Shown piece after piece: positions 1 through 8,463 of a stretch of DNA of 55,204 nt. Position numbers and translations under genes: made by a program. Source of the stretch: Fulvivirga kasyanovii (GTDB lineage: Bacteria; Bacteroidota; Bacteroidia; Cytophagales; Cyclobacteriaceae); contig NZ_SMLW01000671.1 in NCBI RefSeq assembly GCF_009711405.1, positions 1 through 55,204 of the forward strand, in the 5' to 3' direction. Under the pieces are notes generated by a model. That model saw only the letters and a program-made list of their open reading frames with translations, was not told the origin of the DNA and made no database searches. Positions within the stretch are counted from its first letter, which is position 1; every line of letters starts with the position of its first letter.

Positions 1-2
1 TG

Positions 3-356
3 GTGCAATGGTATACTAAACATCTTGGCCTTAAAGTAGTGAGCCAGCGAATGGAGGCTCCTTTTACCGCTTTTTTGGCGGATGACAGTGGAAGGGTAAT
101 GGTTGAGATATATAAAAACCCTGCTGATGAAATACCACCTTACCGAACCATGAATCCTTTGCTTTTGCACCTGGCTTTTGTATCTGAATCGCCGGATGTT
201 GATAAAGATAATTTGCTGGAAGCCGGGGCGACATTAGTTGCCGAAGATCGTTTGGAGGATGGTTCCCATCTGGTTATGATGCGTGATCCCTGGGGATTGG
301 CAATACAATTTTGTAAAAGGGCAAAGGCTATGCTGTTGGATAAAGAGCCTGGTTAA
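3..356 (+). CDS. VOC/glyoxalase-fold family protein, 5'-truncated by window edge
   Basis: The frame is open to the left edge of the window and ends at a TAA at 354-356. The first visible residues (QWYTKHLGL) match the usual start of the first beta-alpha unit of vicinal-oxygen-chelate proteins, which normally lies about 15 residues in, so only the true N-terminus is missing. The segments VMVEIYKN and RDPWGLAIQFCKR give the paired metal-site strands; the Glu of VEIY is the expected metal ligand. The C-terminal DPWG...Q pattern is typical of glyoxalase/bleomycin-resistance relatives. The substrate cannot be told. A decayed serine-hydrolase gene follows immediately. Confidence 0.75.
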   Translation: MQWYTKHLGLKVVSQRMEAPFTAFLADDSGRVMVEIYKNPADEIPPYRTMNPLLLHLAFVSESPDVDKDNLLEAGATLVAEDRLEDGSHLVMMRDPWGLAIQFCKRAKAMLLDKEPG

Positions 357-715
357 AAGCGAAACTCTACACTGGCTTTCATTAAAAATAAAACACACCA
401 AAAGACTTTTAAAACAGGGATATTATTAGTGTCAATAGGTTGTTCTGCAATATTTATACCCTGGACTATTGTAAGGGCGTGGTTAACTCCCGTGCCGGAT
501 ACCACTCAGGAACAGTTGGATCATGCCTTGGATTATAACCTGGATGGTATTATAGTTTATGTAGACTAAGAAGGCCGTTCATCCGAGTTTTATGCAGCCG
601 GCTTACAAAATAAGGGAAAATAAGATACCAATTGATCCTCAGGCATTCTTCAAGATTGCCAGCATCAGTAAGTTGTATATTGACTGTATCAGAAGTTATT
701 TATGATAATATTGTA
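357..715 (+). pseudogene. decayed serine hydrolase (class C beta-lactamase-like) N-terminal fragment
   Basis: Reading on in the frame of the VOC gene gives a hydrophobic anchor, then TPVPDTTQEQLDHALDYNL and DGIIVYVD, then an in-frame TAA at 567-569. The same frame continues as EGRSSEFYAAGLQNKG, and a +1 shift near 620 is needed to read IPIDPQAFFKIASISKLY. The segment SISK (661-672) fits the SxxK catalytic motif of serine beta-lactamase-like hydrolases, and the preceding segments match their usual N-terminal layout. There is no good start codon, there is one stop and one frameshift, and homology ends right after SxxK. I therefore call a pseudogene. Family assignment is from recognised motifs only. 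Confidence 0.6.
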
Positions 716-848
716 GAGATTTTGAGTAGATAAATTTATTGGACAAAGAAATTATAAATGCTTAACTCACTTTCCTTTTGCAATAAAAATATTTTAAGTT
801 ATATTTATTGATTATTTTATATTTATTATCGTATAAATTCGTTTTCAA

Positions 849-1445
849 ATGATTAAGAAAGCAGTGCTGATGGTTTTGCTATACCACTTTACGGCGATTA
901 CCATTACCAGTTGCACATGCCCGGATGATGTTTTGCCGTTCTACGATTTTAAAACGGTTAAGTTATCATACCCCCTGGGAACGGAGGTATATGATAGCAG
1001 CTTTTTTGTTATAGAGATAGCCATGGATAGCATCGATTTTTTAGCTTCTGAGACCAAATTCAATGGTCTCGGTGGGCTTATAAGTTCTGCTCAGGCTACT
1101 TCTTGTCCCGACGATGGCGAGGATGGTAGAAAATATGAAATAGTTAATGTGGAAATAGTCAGTAATCAGGACTGGGATGAAGTTCATCTGGCGGGCTCTT
1201 CTTTAAAAGATTTGGCTTACTATGGGAATTGGGATTCTCAAGCTCAAAAATACACTTATGAAGAGCCATTTTCTGAAAAGCTGAAACACAAATTCTGGAC
1301 AAATGTTTTTGTTCATTTTAACTCTCATATGATCCTGAAATTCCCTAGGCCATCAAAAAGTCCTGACCAAATACTAACCATTAAATTTACTAAAGCAAAC
1401 GGAGAAGTTGTGAAGGTTGATAGTGAAGAAATCCGATGGCTCTAG
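849..1445 (+). CDS. hypothetical lipoprotein
   Basis: This 198-aa protein starts with a short basic n-region and a hydrophobic stretch ending at ITSC (Cys22), a lipobox for signal peptidase II, so it is probably anchored in a membrane facing the periplasm or surface. The mature part begins CTCPDDVLPFYDF and is beta-rich and acidic, with one more Cys in ATSCPDDGEDG. I do not recognise a family with certainty; it resembles the small Cys-Asp-rich lipoproteins common in Bacteroidota. It stands alone between a pseudogene and a convergent operon, with an AT-rich 120-bp leader upstream. Confidence 0.65.
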   Translation: MIKKAVLMVLLYHFTAITITSCTCPDDVLPFYDFKTVKLSYPLGTEVYDSSFFVIEIAMDSIDFLASETKFNGLGGLISSAQATSCPDDGEDGRKYEIVNVEIVSNQDWDEVHLAGSSLKDLAYYGNWDSQAQKYTYEEPFSEKLKHKFWTNVFVHFNSHMILKFPRPSKSPDQILTIKFTKANGEVVKVDSEEIRWL

Positions 1446-1504
1446 ATGCTGATCAAATAACTTTAATATCTGGAATTACCGGTTAAAGTTGCAGTAAACA
1501 TTTC

Positions 1505-1951
1505 TTAATCCACATCAGGCAAAGGAATGATCATCATAGGGATGCTGTGCTTTTTAACCATATCTATTGTTGTGCTTCCCACAAACATCTCGTATAAAAG
1601 GCCATGCTTGTGGCTCCCCATGACCAGCAGGTCAATTTGTAATTTACTGATTTCCTCTTCCAGCATTTCAACCGTTGGGCCTTGTATGAGCAGGGCATCA
1701 GCAGTGATGGATTTAATTTCAAACCTGTCGAGGTAGGAGTGTAGCTCTTTGTGCTCTTTTCTTAACTCTTCAGCCCTGCTGTTGCGTATATAGGTAGGCC
1801 CCACTCCATAGCCCACAAAATCGGGATCTGGTGCGGCTATATGAACGATCCATACCCTGGACTGGAACTTCTCTGCCAGCATAATAGCATAATCCATTAG
1901 GATGTGGTCAGTTGGTTTGATATCCACGGCAAGCAACAGGTTCTTCATCAT
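1505..1951 (-). CDS. universal stress protein (UspA family)
   Basis: The protein has 148 aa, the usual size of a single-domain Usp. It opens with KNLLLAVDIKPTD, the nucleotide-binding strand with the conserved Asp, and carries the VMGSHKHG...VGSTT segment near residues 112-130, the G-2x-G-9x-G(S/T) ATP-binding signature. The start could be the first or second Met. It is the last gene of a minus-strand unit with the two molybdoenzyme subunits (32-bp gap), so it is probably co-transcribed with them. Bacteroidota often carry Usp genes next to redox enzymes; the specific role is not visible. Confidence 0.85.
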   Translation of the reverse strand: MMKNLLLAVDIKPTDHILMDYAIMLAEKFQSRVWIVHIAAPDPDFVGYGVGPTYIRNSRAEELRKEHKELHSYLDRFEIKSITADALLIQGPTVEMLEEEISKLQIDLLVMGSHKHGLLYEMFVGSTTIDMVKKHSIPMMIIPLPDVD

Positions 1952-1983
1952 TGGGTACTATTTAAATTTTGTGCGTATATCGT

Positions 1984-4185
1984 TTAACTTACTACTTTCT
2001 CTTTGTTCATGTGATCAGCAAAAGGCTGACTTGATACCCTTGTGCCTGTAGCTGAATAAATGGCATTAGCCAGGGCCGCAGCAACAGGGGGTAAGGAAGG
2101 CTCGCCCAAACCTGTTGGGTCTATGCCGTTCTGGACAAAGAAGGTCTCTATCTCAAGCGGAGCCTCATTCATCCTGAGCAATTTATAGTTATTGAAGTTG
2201 CTTTGATCAGGTTCTCCTCCTTTGAAAGTCATAGCGCTATACATGGCATGGCCAACTCCATCGATAATGCCGCCTTCCACCTGGTTGAGGGCACCTTCCG
2301 GGTTTACCACTATGCCGCAGTCTATAGCACACCAGATTTTTTGTATCACCGGAGTGTCATCTTTCATAATTAAATCCACTACCTGCGCTACATAAGAGTT
2401 GTGGCAGTAGTAAGCGGATACACCTCGGCTTACACCAGGTTTATCGGTACCCCATCCGGATTTTTCTCTGACCAGTTTGAGTACACCTGCATACCTTTCA
2501 GGGTCATAGTCGTTTTCTGTGCCTACAGGGTTTGCTTTGGCTCTTTCAAACAGCTCCAGTCTAAAATCGATAGGATCTTTACCTGCGGTTTCAGCAATTT
2601 CATCTAAAAAAGACTGCTCGGCGAAAGCTATGAAGTTAGATGAAGGCGCCCGCCATGCACCGGTAGAAATATTTGACCCCAAAGAGTGGTTTTCTGCCAG
2701 ATAATTGTCTACCGCACCTGCCGGAAACCGGTTGTTGAACACCGGGCTTCCGTTGATCCCGGCACCTCTTACCTTAAATCCGACCAGGTTATTATCTGCA
2801 TCAAGGGCAGCCTGATATTTTACGGTATATGCCGGTCTGTAAGTGCCCTGGGTCATATCATCTTCACGGGTGTATACCAGTTTTACAGGCGCATTTAGCT
2901 TTTTGGATATTACAGCGGCCTCAACGGCGAAGTTTCCATAGAGCCGGCGCCCAAAACCTCCGCCCATTCGGGTCATCATGATGGAGATCTTATCTTCTGG
3001 CAGGCTGAGTACCTCTACGAGTGTCTTTCGAAGGTATTCAGGAGTTTGAATTGGCCCTACAAGCTCGGCTTTATCTTCCGTAACCCAGGCAAAGAAGTTC
3101 ATTGGCTCCATGGTGTTGTGGGCCAGGAAAGGTGCAGTGTATGTTCGCTCCAGTACTTTGGTAGCATTTTTAAAGGCCTGCTCAGGGGTACCATCTTTAC
3201 GTGATGGCTCGGCGGGCGCCTTGTCCATCAAGTCGGCAAGGCCTGTCATGTAATCGGAAGTGCTTTCTCCGGGAGATACCCGTTCCCATTCTATTTTCAA
3301 GGCTTTTTTTGCTTTCATTACTTCCCAGGTACTGGTGCCGGCCACTACCACCAGTTCGGGGAAAGCATTGACATCTGACCATTGCTTTTCAACACCATCG
3401 GGAAGTGAGTTGATAATAAATACATCCTTGATCCCAGGCATAGCCCTGGCTTCACTGTCGTCTACGCTCTTGGGCTTAAGGCCAAATGCCGGAGCATGTA
3501 CTATCATGGCGGTGAGCATCCCTTCTTCGTAATGATCCAGCCCGAATAGAGGTTCTCCCTTAATTATTTTCGGGCCATCAACATTCTTTGTAGGTTGTCC
3601 TATTATTTTAAAATCTTTCGGGTCTTTCAACTGTACCTCCTGCGGCACTTCAATATTCGCGGCGGCTGAGGCTATTTCACCATAGCTGATCTGTTTGCCA
3701 GACTTGTGCTTTATTACACCTCCTTCGGTGGTAAGCTCGCCAACCGGCACATTCCACTGCTTTGCTGCAGCTTCCAGAAGCATGCGTCTGGCGGTTGCCC
3801 CGGCCATTCTCAAACTTTGCCATCCCTGACGTATGGATTGACTTCCTCCGGCCAACTGTCTGGTGTACTTCTGGGTGTCAAGCCCTGCCTGCTCTACTAC
3901 TACGTTCTTCCAGTCCACATCCAGCTCTTCGGCTACTATCATGGGCATGGAGGTTTTTACATTCTGGCCTATTTCAGGGTTGGGGGACATGATGGTGACT
4001 ATACCGTTGTCACCAATTTTGAGAAATGCATTGATATTAAACCACTCTTCCGGCATTTGTGCCAACTGCTTTTCCGATGGTGTGCAGGACACCAGCCAGT
4101 TGAAACCCAAAATAATTCCGCCACCTGCTGCTGCAGATACTTTTAAGAATGATCGTCTGTTATAATTGGTTTTGATAAGCGTCAT
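1984..4185 (-). CDS. molybdopterin-binding large subunit, isoquinoline 1-oxidoreductase/xanthine dehydrogenase family
   Basis: This 733-aa protein begins with a twin-arginine signal (NRRSFLKVSAAAGGG) followed by a hydrophobic stretch ending in SC, so it is exported folded to the periplasm. Molybdenum-cofactor motifs are visible: GGGFGRRLYGNF, GAWRAPSSNF, and a C-terminal GLGEPSLPP containing the expected catalytic Glu. The length and TAT signal fit the IorB-type beta subunit rather than cytosolic xanthine dehydrogenase. The [2Fe-2S] subunit lies just upstream (34-bp gap), the usual two-gene order. It should hydroxylate an N-heterocycle or oxidise an aldehyde in the periplasm; the real substrate is unknown. 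Confidence 0.88.
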   Translation of the reverse strand: MTLIKTNYNRRSFLKVSAAAGGGIILGFNWLVSCTPSEKQLAQMPEEWFNINAFLKIGDNGIVTIMSPNPEIGQNVKTSMPMIVAEELDVDWKNVVVEQAGLDTQKYTRQLAGGSQSIRQGWQSLRMAGATARRMLLEAAAKQWNVPVGELTTEGGVIKHKSGKQISYGEIASAAANIEVPQEVQLKDPKDFKIIGQPTKNVDGPKIIKGEPLFGLDHYEEGMLTAMIVHAPAFGLKPKSVDDSEARAMPGIKDVFIINSLPDGVEKQWSDVNAFPELVVVAGTSTWEVMKAKKALKIEWERVSPGESTSDYMTGLADLMDKAPAEPSRKDGTPEQAFKNATKVLERTYTAPFLAHNTMEPMNFFAWVTEDKAELVGPIQTPEYLRKTLVEVLSLPEDKISIMMTRMGGGFGRRLYGNFAVEAAVISKKLNAPVKLVYTREDDMTQGTYRPAYTVKYQAALDADNNLVGFKVRGAGINGSPVFNNRFPAGAVDNYLAENHSLGSNISTGAWRAPSSNFIAFAEQSFLDEIAETAGKDPIDFRLELFERAKANPVGTENDYDPERYAGVLKLVREKSGWGTDKPGVSRGVSAYYCHNSYVAQVVDLIMKDDTPVIQKIWCAIDCGIVVNPEGALNQVEGGIIDGVGHAMYSAMTFKGGEPDQSNFNNYKLLRMNEAPLEIETFFVQNGIDPTGLGEPSLPPVAAALANAIYSATGTRVSSQPFADHMNKEKVVS

Positions 4186-4219
4186 GGGAATGTTGTTTTT
4201 TGATTATAAGTAACCGGGA

Positions 4220-4678
4220 TCAACTTTTGGATGATGCAGTTTTGATGGCTGCTTTTATGCGTACGTAGGTGCCGCATCTGCAGATATTTCCTGACATTGC
4301 AGCATCTATCTCTTCATCCGTAGGACGAGGTGTTTGCTTTAAAAGTGATGCTGCGCTCATCATTTGCCCACTCTGGCAATAGCCGCACTGGGGCACGTCA
4401 TGTTCAAGCCAGGCCAGTTGCACCGGGTGGTCCTGATTTTCCGATAAACCTTCGATCGTGGTTATGGAGGTGTTGCCTGCTGCTGATACAGGTATCAGGC
4501 ATGATCGTGTGGCAACTCCATCAAAGTGAATGGTACAGGCTCCGCATTGGCCGATGCCACAGCCAAACTTGGTGCCTAATAGCTTCAAATGATCCCGTAA
4601 TACCCACAATAGCGGTGTATCCGGGGCCACATCTACGTGATGGGGCTTTCCGTTGATATTTAAAGTGTATTCTGCCAT
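4220..4678 (-). CDS. [2Fe-2S]-binding small subunit of the molybdoenzyme (IorA-like)
   Basis: This 152-aa protein has the two-cluster layout of molybdo-hydroxylase small subunits. A plant-ferredoxin-type motif [15 protein letters not shown] lies near residues 40-54, and the second cluster motif CGYCQSG...GNICRCGTY near residues 98-137. It passes electrons from the molybdenum site of the partner encoded downstream to a respiratory acceptor. It has no signal peptide of its own, as expected if it is co-exported with the TAT-bearing large subunit. It is the first gene of the minus-strand unit; no cytochrome subunit is seen nearby. Confidence 0.9.
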   Translation of the reverse strand: MAEYTLNINGKPHHVDVAPDTPLLWVLRDHLKLLGTKFGCGIGQCGACTIHFDGVATRSCLIPVSAAGNTSITTIEGLSENQDHPVQLAWLEHDVPQCGYCQSGQMMSAASLLKQTPRPTDEEIDAAMSGNICRCGTYVRIKAAIKTASSKS

Positions 4679-4788
4679 GATTCCTTTAATTTAGCTTAAT
4701 TAGCACACTTTAGCCAGTCTTTTCCTGTGGTTTTCTGCTTAAATATATTATAGGAAAAAGTAAAACCCTTACGGTCAATATCTTGGTT

Positions 4789-4808
4789 GAACGGCGCTTT
4801 GGCCGTTC
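4789..4808. other. perfect 7-bp inverted repeat in the gap upstream of the molybdoenzyme operon
   Basis: GAACGGC and GCCGTTC are separated by the 6-nt loop GCTTTG. It lies between the end of the sensor-kinase gene and the start of the molybdoenzyme genes, both minus-strand, so it could be a weak terminator for the former or an operator for the latter. No clear T-run is present in the minus direction. The rest of the 240-bp gap is AT-rich with degenerate TTCAC-like words and no gene. Confidence 0.35.
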
Positions 4809-4918
4809 GTAATTCGCAATACATAATTTACTATTCACAATTCATAGTTCGCAGTTAATGGACTTGTAAAACTATGAAGCTATGAACCTGAACTGTAGAC
4901 TGAAAAGTGTATCGAAGA

Positions 4919-5791
4919 TCATTTTTCTTCCATGTGGTTGTTAAGGATCTGGCTCATTTCTTTTAAGACCTTGTCCAGTTCTCCAGCGTTGGATTTGAGC
5001 TCTTCAAAGTAGTAAAGTCTTCTGTTCTCATCATCGAGGTCTTCATATTTTGTTAAATTAACCAACCCCAGTATACGGGCCAGCGGACTCCTTACTTTGT
5101 GAGAGTTGAGGAATGCATACCTGATCATCGTTTCATTGTGTCTTTCGATCTTCTTAGTGCTGGCTTGTAGTAATGTTTCCAACTGGTCTTTTACCGCGGA
5201 TAGGGCAGCGCGTTGCTCCTGTAGTTTTTGCTCATATTTGAGGTGCTCAGATTTAAACATGGCGTAGCCGATGTAAATAAGTACAGTGCTTATGATAATA
5301 TTTAAATAATAGGGTAGTATCTGCCGGGTTTCGAAAGGTAACACCGGGTCGACATAGTCATAGAGGAACTTTACCGTAATGAAAGAGGCAAGGCTAAAGA
5401 TGAAAAGAGAAAGGTAATACCTTTTTTTATCAAAGAACAGGATGGGTGTCAGGGCAGTAGCCAGGTAGAAGAAGTCAAAACCGCCGTTAGGGCCATGGTA
5501 CAGACTACCGTAAGCCTGTACGGAAATAGCAAATACAAAAAAAATGTATCGGGTGACCGTAAAGTATCCTCTCAGATGGAAGTGGAGCATTGTTGAAAAA
5601 ATAACAATTTCGCTCATACAAATCCAAAAAGGCAGTACCTCGCCCAGGCTGATCAGGAAAATGCCCATGAGGAATACAATAACGATCGCGAGGACCAGCA
5701 TAATGTTAAATATCCTGTAAATCCGGTTATCCTTAAAGGGGAGCGACCTGTGATATAACACTTTGCGAATTAGTTCCTCACGTCCCTTCAT
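4919..5791 (-). CDS. membrane sensor protein with histidine-kinase DHp domain but no ATPase domain
   Basis: I start at the internal Met (MKGREELIRK) because the 12 residues upstream look unlike a natural N-terminus. About six hydrophobic segments cover residues 30-190, then a short coiled coil leads to NSHKVRSPLARILGL, a good H-box with the phospho-accepting His. The protein ends about 55 residues later with a complete DHp helical hairpin but no N, G1 or G2 boxes, so there is no HATPase domain. Truncated sensors like this could be phosphorylated in trans or act as phosphotransfer or decoy partners. No response regulator is adjacent. Confidence 0.75.
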   Translation of the reverse strand: MKGREELIRKVLYHRSLPFKDNRIYRIFNIMLVLAIVIVFLMGIFLISLGEVLPFWICMSEIVIFSTMLHFHLRGYFTVTRYIFFVFAISVQAYGSLYHGPNGGFDFFYLATALTPILFFDKKRYYLSLFIFSLASFITVKFLYDYVDPVLPFETRQILPYYLNIIISTVLIYIGYAMFKSEHLKYEQKLQEQRAALSAVKDQLETLLQASTKKIERHNETMIRYAFLNSHKVRSPLARILGLVNLTKYEDLDDENRRLYYFEELKSNAGELDKVLKEMSQILNNHMEEK

Positions 5792-5975
5792 GTAGTATAG
5801 ACAAAAGATGTGAAAAACAATATACAAATATTATTAATTATTTTACACCATGATTTTTCGAAATCTAAAATATTCGGGAGCAAACCTGATTGATCATGAG
5901 CCAGAAATCAACAGGTGTAGCTATGATTATGCCATCGGATTACGCCAAATTCATAGGTTAATAATTAATGAAAGG

Positions 5976-7112
5976 TCAATCTGTTATTTCAGAGTTTGTT
6001 ACCGCAATATCCGTATCTGCATGCATAGAAATATCAGGATATACCGGATACCACGAGCCACCTATATTATTTCGGATGGTGGACTGGTCGATGACGATGT
6101 TGCCCGTATGGTTGTTGCTGACGAAGAAAATAGCGGCTCCATAGGCATTGACCTCATTTTGTTCGATTAATGATCCGAATATGCTGAGTGTCATATGATT
6201 ACCATCATTATATATTGCTCCTCCGCTACCACCACCAGGAGTGCCTGCTTCGGCCGGATTGCCACCATTGCCTACAGCAGTGTTGTGAGAGAATAAAGAA
6301 TTGATAATGGTCCAAGAAACACCAATACTACTGATAGCACCACCATTGGAGCCTGAGTTTCCATATCCTTCAGCGCCGCCGAATGTGCTATTGACGATAT
6401 AAACTGGCTGATCCTGAAACTGATCAAACACCCTTATGGCTCCTCCTCCGAGATCCGGGCCTGTAGAAGCGCAGATGTTATTGAAGAAACGGCAGTTAAC
6501 CACTTTCAAACGGCCTCCTCTTGCCCAAATAGCGCCACCGCCTGAATACTCTATTTCTGAAACAGAATTACCATCAGCGAAAGTTATATTTTGTACGGTT
6601 AGCCGTGGATGGTCCTGATCCTGGCAATGGGAGGTGGTCCAGTTCAGATCCTGATCGCAGGTGTTCATATAAAGTATCCTTCTTACCCCGCCGCCACTCA
6701 AGGTCACGAGGCCACCGCCATCTATTACCACCTCATCACTGGCATCATTGAATATTCTGGCCGTTTCAGGTAAAGTTATGGTTATAGGTTCTGAACCACA
6801 GTCGAAGATAATTTTTCCTCCTTTGGCAATGGCATCTACCACCAACTGCCCGGTACAGCTTTCAGGGGTACCATTACCTATTACCTGATCTGGTGTGGAA
6901 ACATCCTCAGGTGTCGCTATAGCAGGGATAGGATAGGAGGCTCCAGGGTTGCCAGCGGGTGGGCCATCAGCCGGATTGGCCAGTGGGTTATGGACAGGTG
7001 TTTTCCCAGACTCATCATCACTGCATGAAATGAGTCCTGCCATAATAAACACATAGAATAATACTTTACGCCAATTTATAGACAAGAGAGTTGGGGCGAA
7101 GCTTATTTGCAT
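5976..7112 (-). CDS. parallel beta-helix lipoprotein (POMP-like repeats)
   Basis: I place the start at MQISFAPTLLS, which puts the hydrophobic stretch and lipobox LISC (followed by SDDES) at a normal distance; the extra N-terminal residues of the longer frame look spurious. After a Pro-rich linker the protein has repeated GGG/GGAI plus N-rich turns such as GGAIWARGG, CRFFNN, STFGGAEGYG and SLFSHNTAVGN. These are typical of right-handed beta-helix and chlamydial polymorphic outer-membrane repeats. An N-terminal segment with CTGQLVVDAIAKGGK and FDCG resembles choice-of-anchor/CSLREA-type proteins. It is probably a surface lipoprotein; ligand or enzymatic role is unknown. Confidence 0.7.
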   Translation of the reverse strand: MQISFAPTLLSINWRKVLFYVFIMAGLISCSDDESGKTPVHNPLANPADGPPAGNPGASYPIPAIATPEDVSTPDQVIGNGTPESCTGQLVVDAIAKGGKIIFDCGSEPITITLPETARIFNDASDEVVIDGGGLVTLSGGGVRRILYMNTCDQDLNWTTSHCQDQDHPRLTVQNITFADGNSVSEIEYSGGGAIWARGGRLKVVNCRFFNNICASTGPDLGGGAIRVFDQFQDQPVYIVNSTFGGAEGYGNSGSNGGAISSIGVSWTIINSLFSHNTAVGNGGNPAEAGTPGGGSGGAIYNDGNHMTLSIFGSLIEQNEVNAYGAAIFFVSNNHTGNIVIDQSTIRNNIGGSWYPVYPDISMHADTDIAVTNSEITD

Positions 7113-7379
7113 AATGGAAGATAGCACCAAATGGGGGAATTGCAAAAAAAACTCACTTTGAGAAAGTTTACAGTTCATTATTCACTGTTCACCCGACCAA
7201 TTCATTTATTTACCATTTACTGGTTCACTGTTTGCCGAACCAGAACACTCCTATAATGCCCTCCATGGATAGTTAATGTCCGTTAAAATATTTAAAAAAA
7301 CATCTCGTTCACTGATCACTCTGACGATAATGAAAGATCACTTCGGTCTCCGGTCTTCCGACTTCTGACCTGTCACCGA

Positions 7380-8390
7380 TTACCGAATAAAACCATTCTC
7401 CCTCGCGTGTTCAATCGCCTCCTGGTTTTCCCGGACCAGCATGACCTTAATATCCGTGTTGGCTTCAATCATGTTTTCAACCCTTTTGATTAGTGACTGC
7501 TTTTTTACGGCACGAATGTAAATAGCCTTGATCTGTTTCGGGAAAGTCCGTGCTATTTTGAGGTAGATATCTGCATCTATTTCGGCGGCATCACCAATCA
7601 GTATGAAAGGGATGGACGGGTAGGTTTCCAGAATGTGCTTTACCTTCAGATACTTATTTCCTTCCATAAATGATTTTTTGCGCGGCCAGCTTATTCCAAT
7701 ATCCCGGAGCAATACAGGGCCTGTCGGGAAATCATATTTTTTAAGGAATGCGCAAAGGTAGTTATGAATATTCCATGGGCTGTTGGATAGGTAGAAAAAG
7801 GGATTGGTTGCATAGCCGGATCTTCCTCTGTGCAGCAGCTTATAAAACTCCTGGGCACCTTCAAGCGGCATACGGTTGTGACTATGCCTCATCAATGAGT
7901 TGACGAGAAGCCTCCATTTCAGCGTTGAAGAAACTCCTGTTTGGATAACAGTATCATCAAGGTCACTGATCACGCCAAACTCAGCATTGGGAGAAGGCTT
8001 CATGACCTGGGAAGTGGTCTGATATATGATTTCGGAACCTTCCATAAGCTGGTAGGTTACAGGTATCCAAAGAGTTTCGTCATGGCTTAGTGGCTCGTTC
8101 AGAGCTTCGTCCAGGTAGACGTACCCTTCCTTATCGGAAATGAGTACTTTCTCCTGATCACCCCATTTAGCTTTCACCTTCATGCCTTTTTTCTCGTCAG
8201 ATTCAAACCTTTTAAACGAATTGTAAAGGTTTCTTAAAGCAGAGTCTGTTTCAGAGTGCCTTATGCCTTCGTCTTCAAGCACCCTGGCTTGTGCATGTAT
8301 CACCTGGTCACTGGCATAGCCTCCATAAGGCATTACAATCACGGGGTCATTCCATTTTAAACGCTTGGATATGTATTTGAATACGGGCAT
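7380..8390 (-). CDS. App1/DUF2183-family phosphatase
   Basis: This 336-aa protein has the HAD-like motif SDLDDTVIQTG near residue 140. The second conserved block FFYLSNSPWNIHNYL and the DIG/GDAAEIDADIYLKIA segments of the App1 (DUF2183) catalytic domain follow. Yeast App1 is a phosphatidate phosphatase; bacterial members are cytosolic and their substrate is unproven. The N-terminal 130 residues form a beta-rich domain with GGYASDQVIHAQARV, which is usual for this family. No signal peptide is seen. It lies downstream of the WYL-dioxygenase gene on the same strand, 73 bp apart, and might be read through from it. Confidence 0.85.
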   Translation of the reverse strand: MPVFKYISKRLKWNDPVIVMPYGGYASDQVIHAQARVLEDEGIRHSETDSALRNLYNSFKRFESDEKKGMKVKAKWGDQEKVLISDKEGYVYLDEALNEPLSHDETLWIPVTYQLMEGSEIIYQTTSQVMKPSPNAEFGVISDLDDTVIQTGVSSTLKWRLLVNSLMRHSHNRMPLEGAQEFYKLLHRGRSGYATNPFFYLSNSPWNIHNYLCAFLKKYDFPTGPVLLRDIGISWPRKKSFMEGNKYLKVKHILETYPSIPFILIGDAAEIDADIYLKIARTFPKQIKAIYIRAVKKQSLIKRVENMIEANTDIKVMLVRENQEAIEHARENGFIR

Positions 8391-8463
8391 ATATATAATT
8401 GAAACGGTAAAAGTAACAAAATTTGGTATTGCTTAAACCCAAAAAGATATTTTACCTAACCAC

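Noticed and set aside
4810-4860. AT-rich TTCAC/AATTC words, also at 7165-7240 and 33655-33705
   Set aside because: Degenerate low-complexity filler without a fixed unit or spacing; not a CRISPR or satellite.
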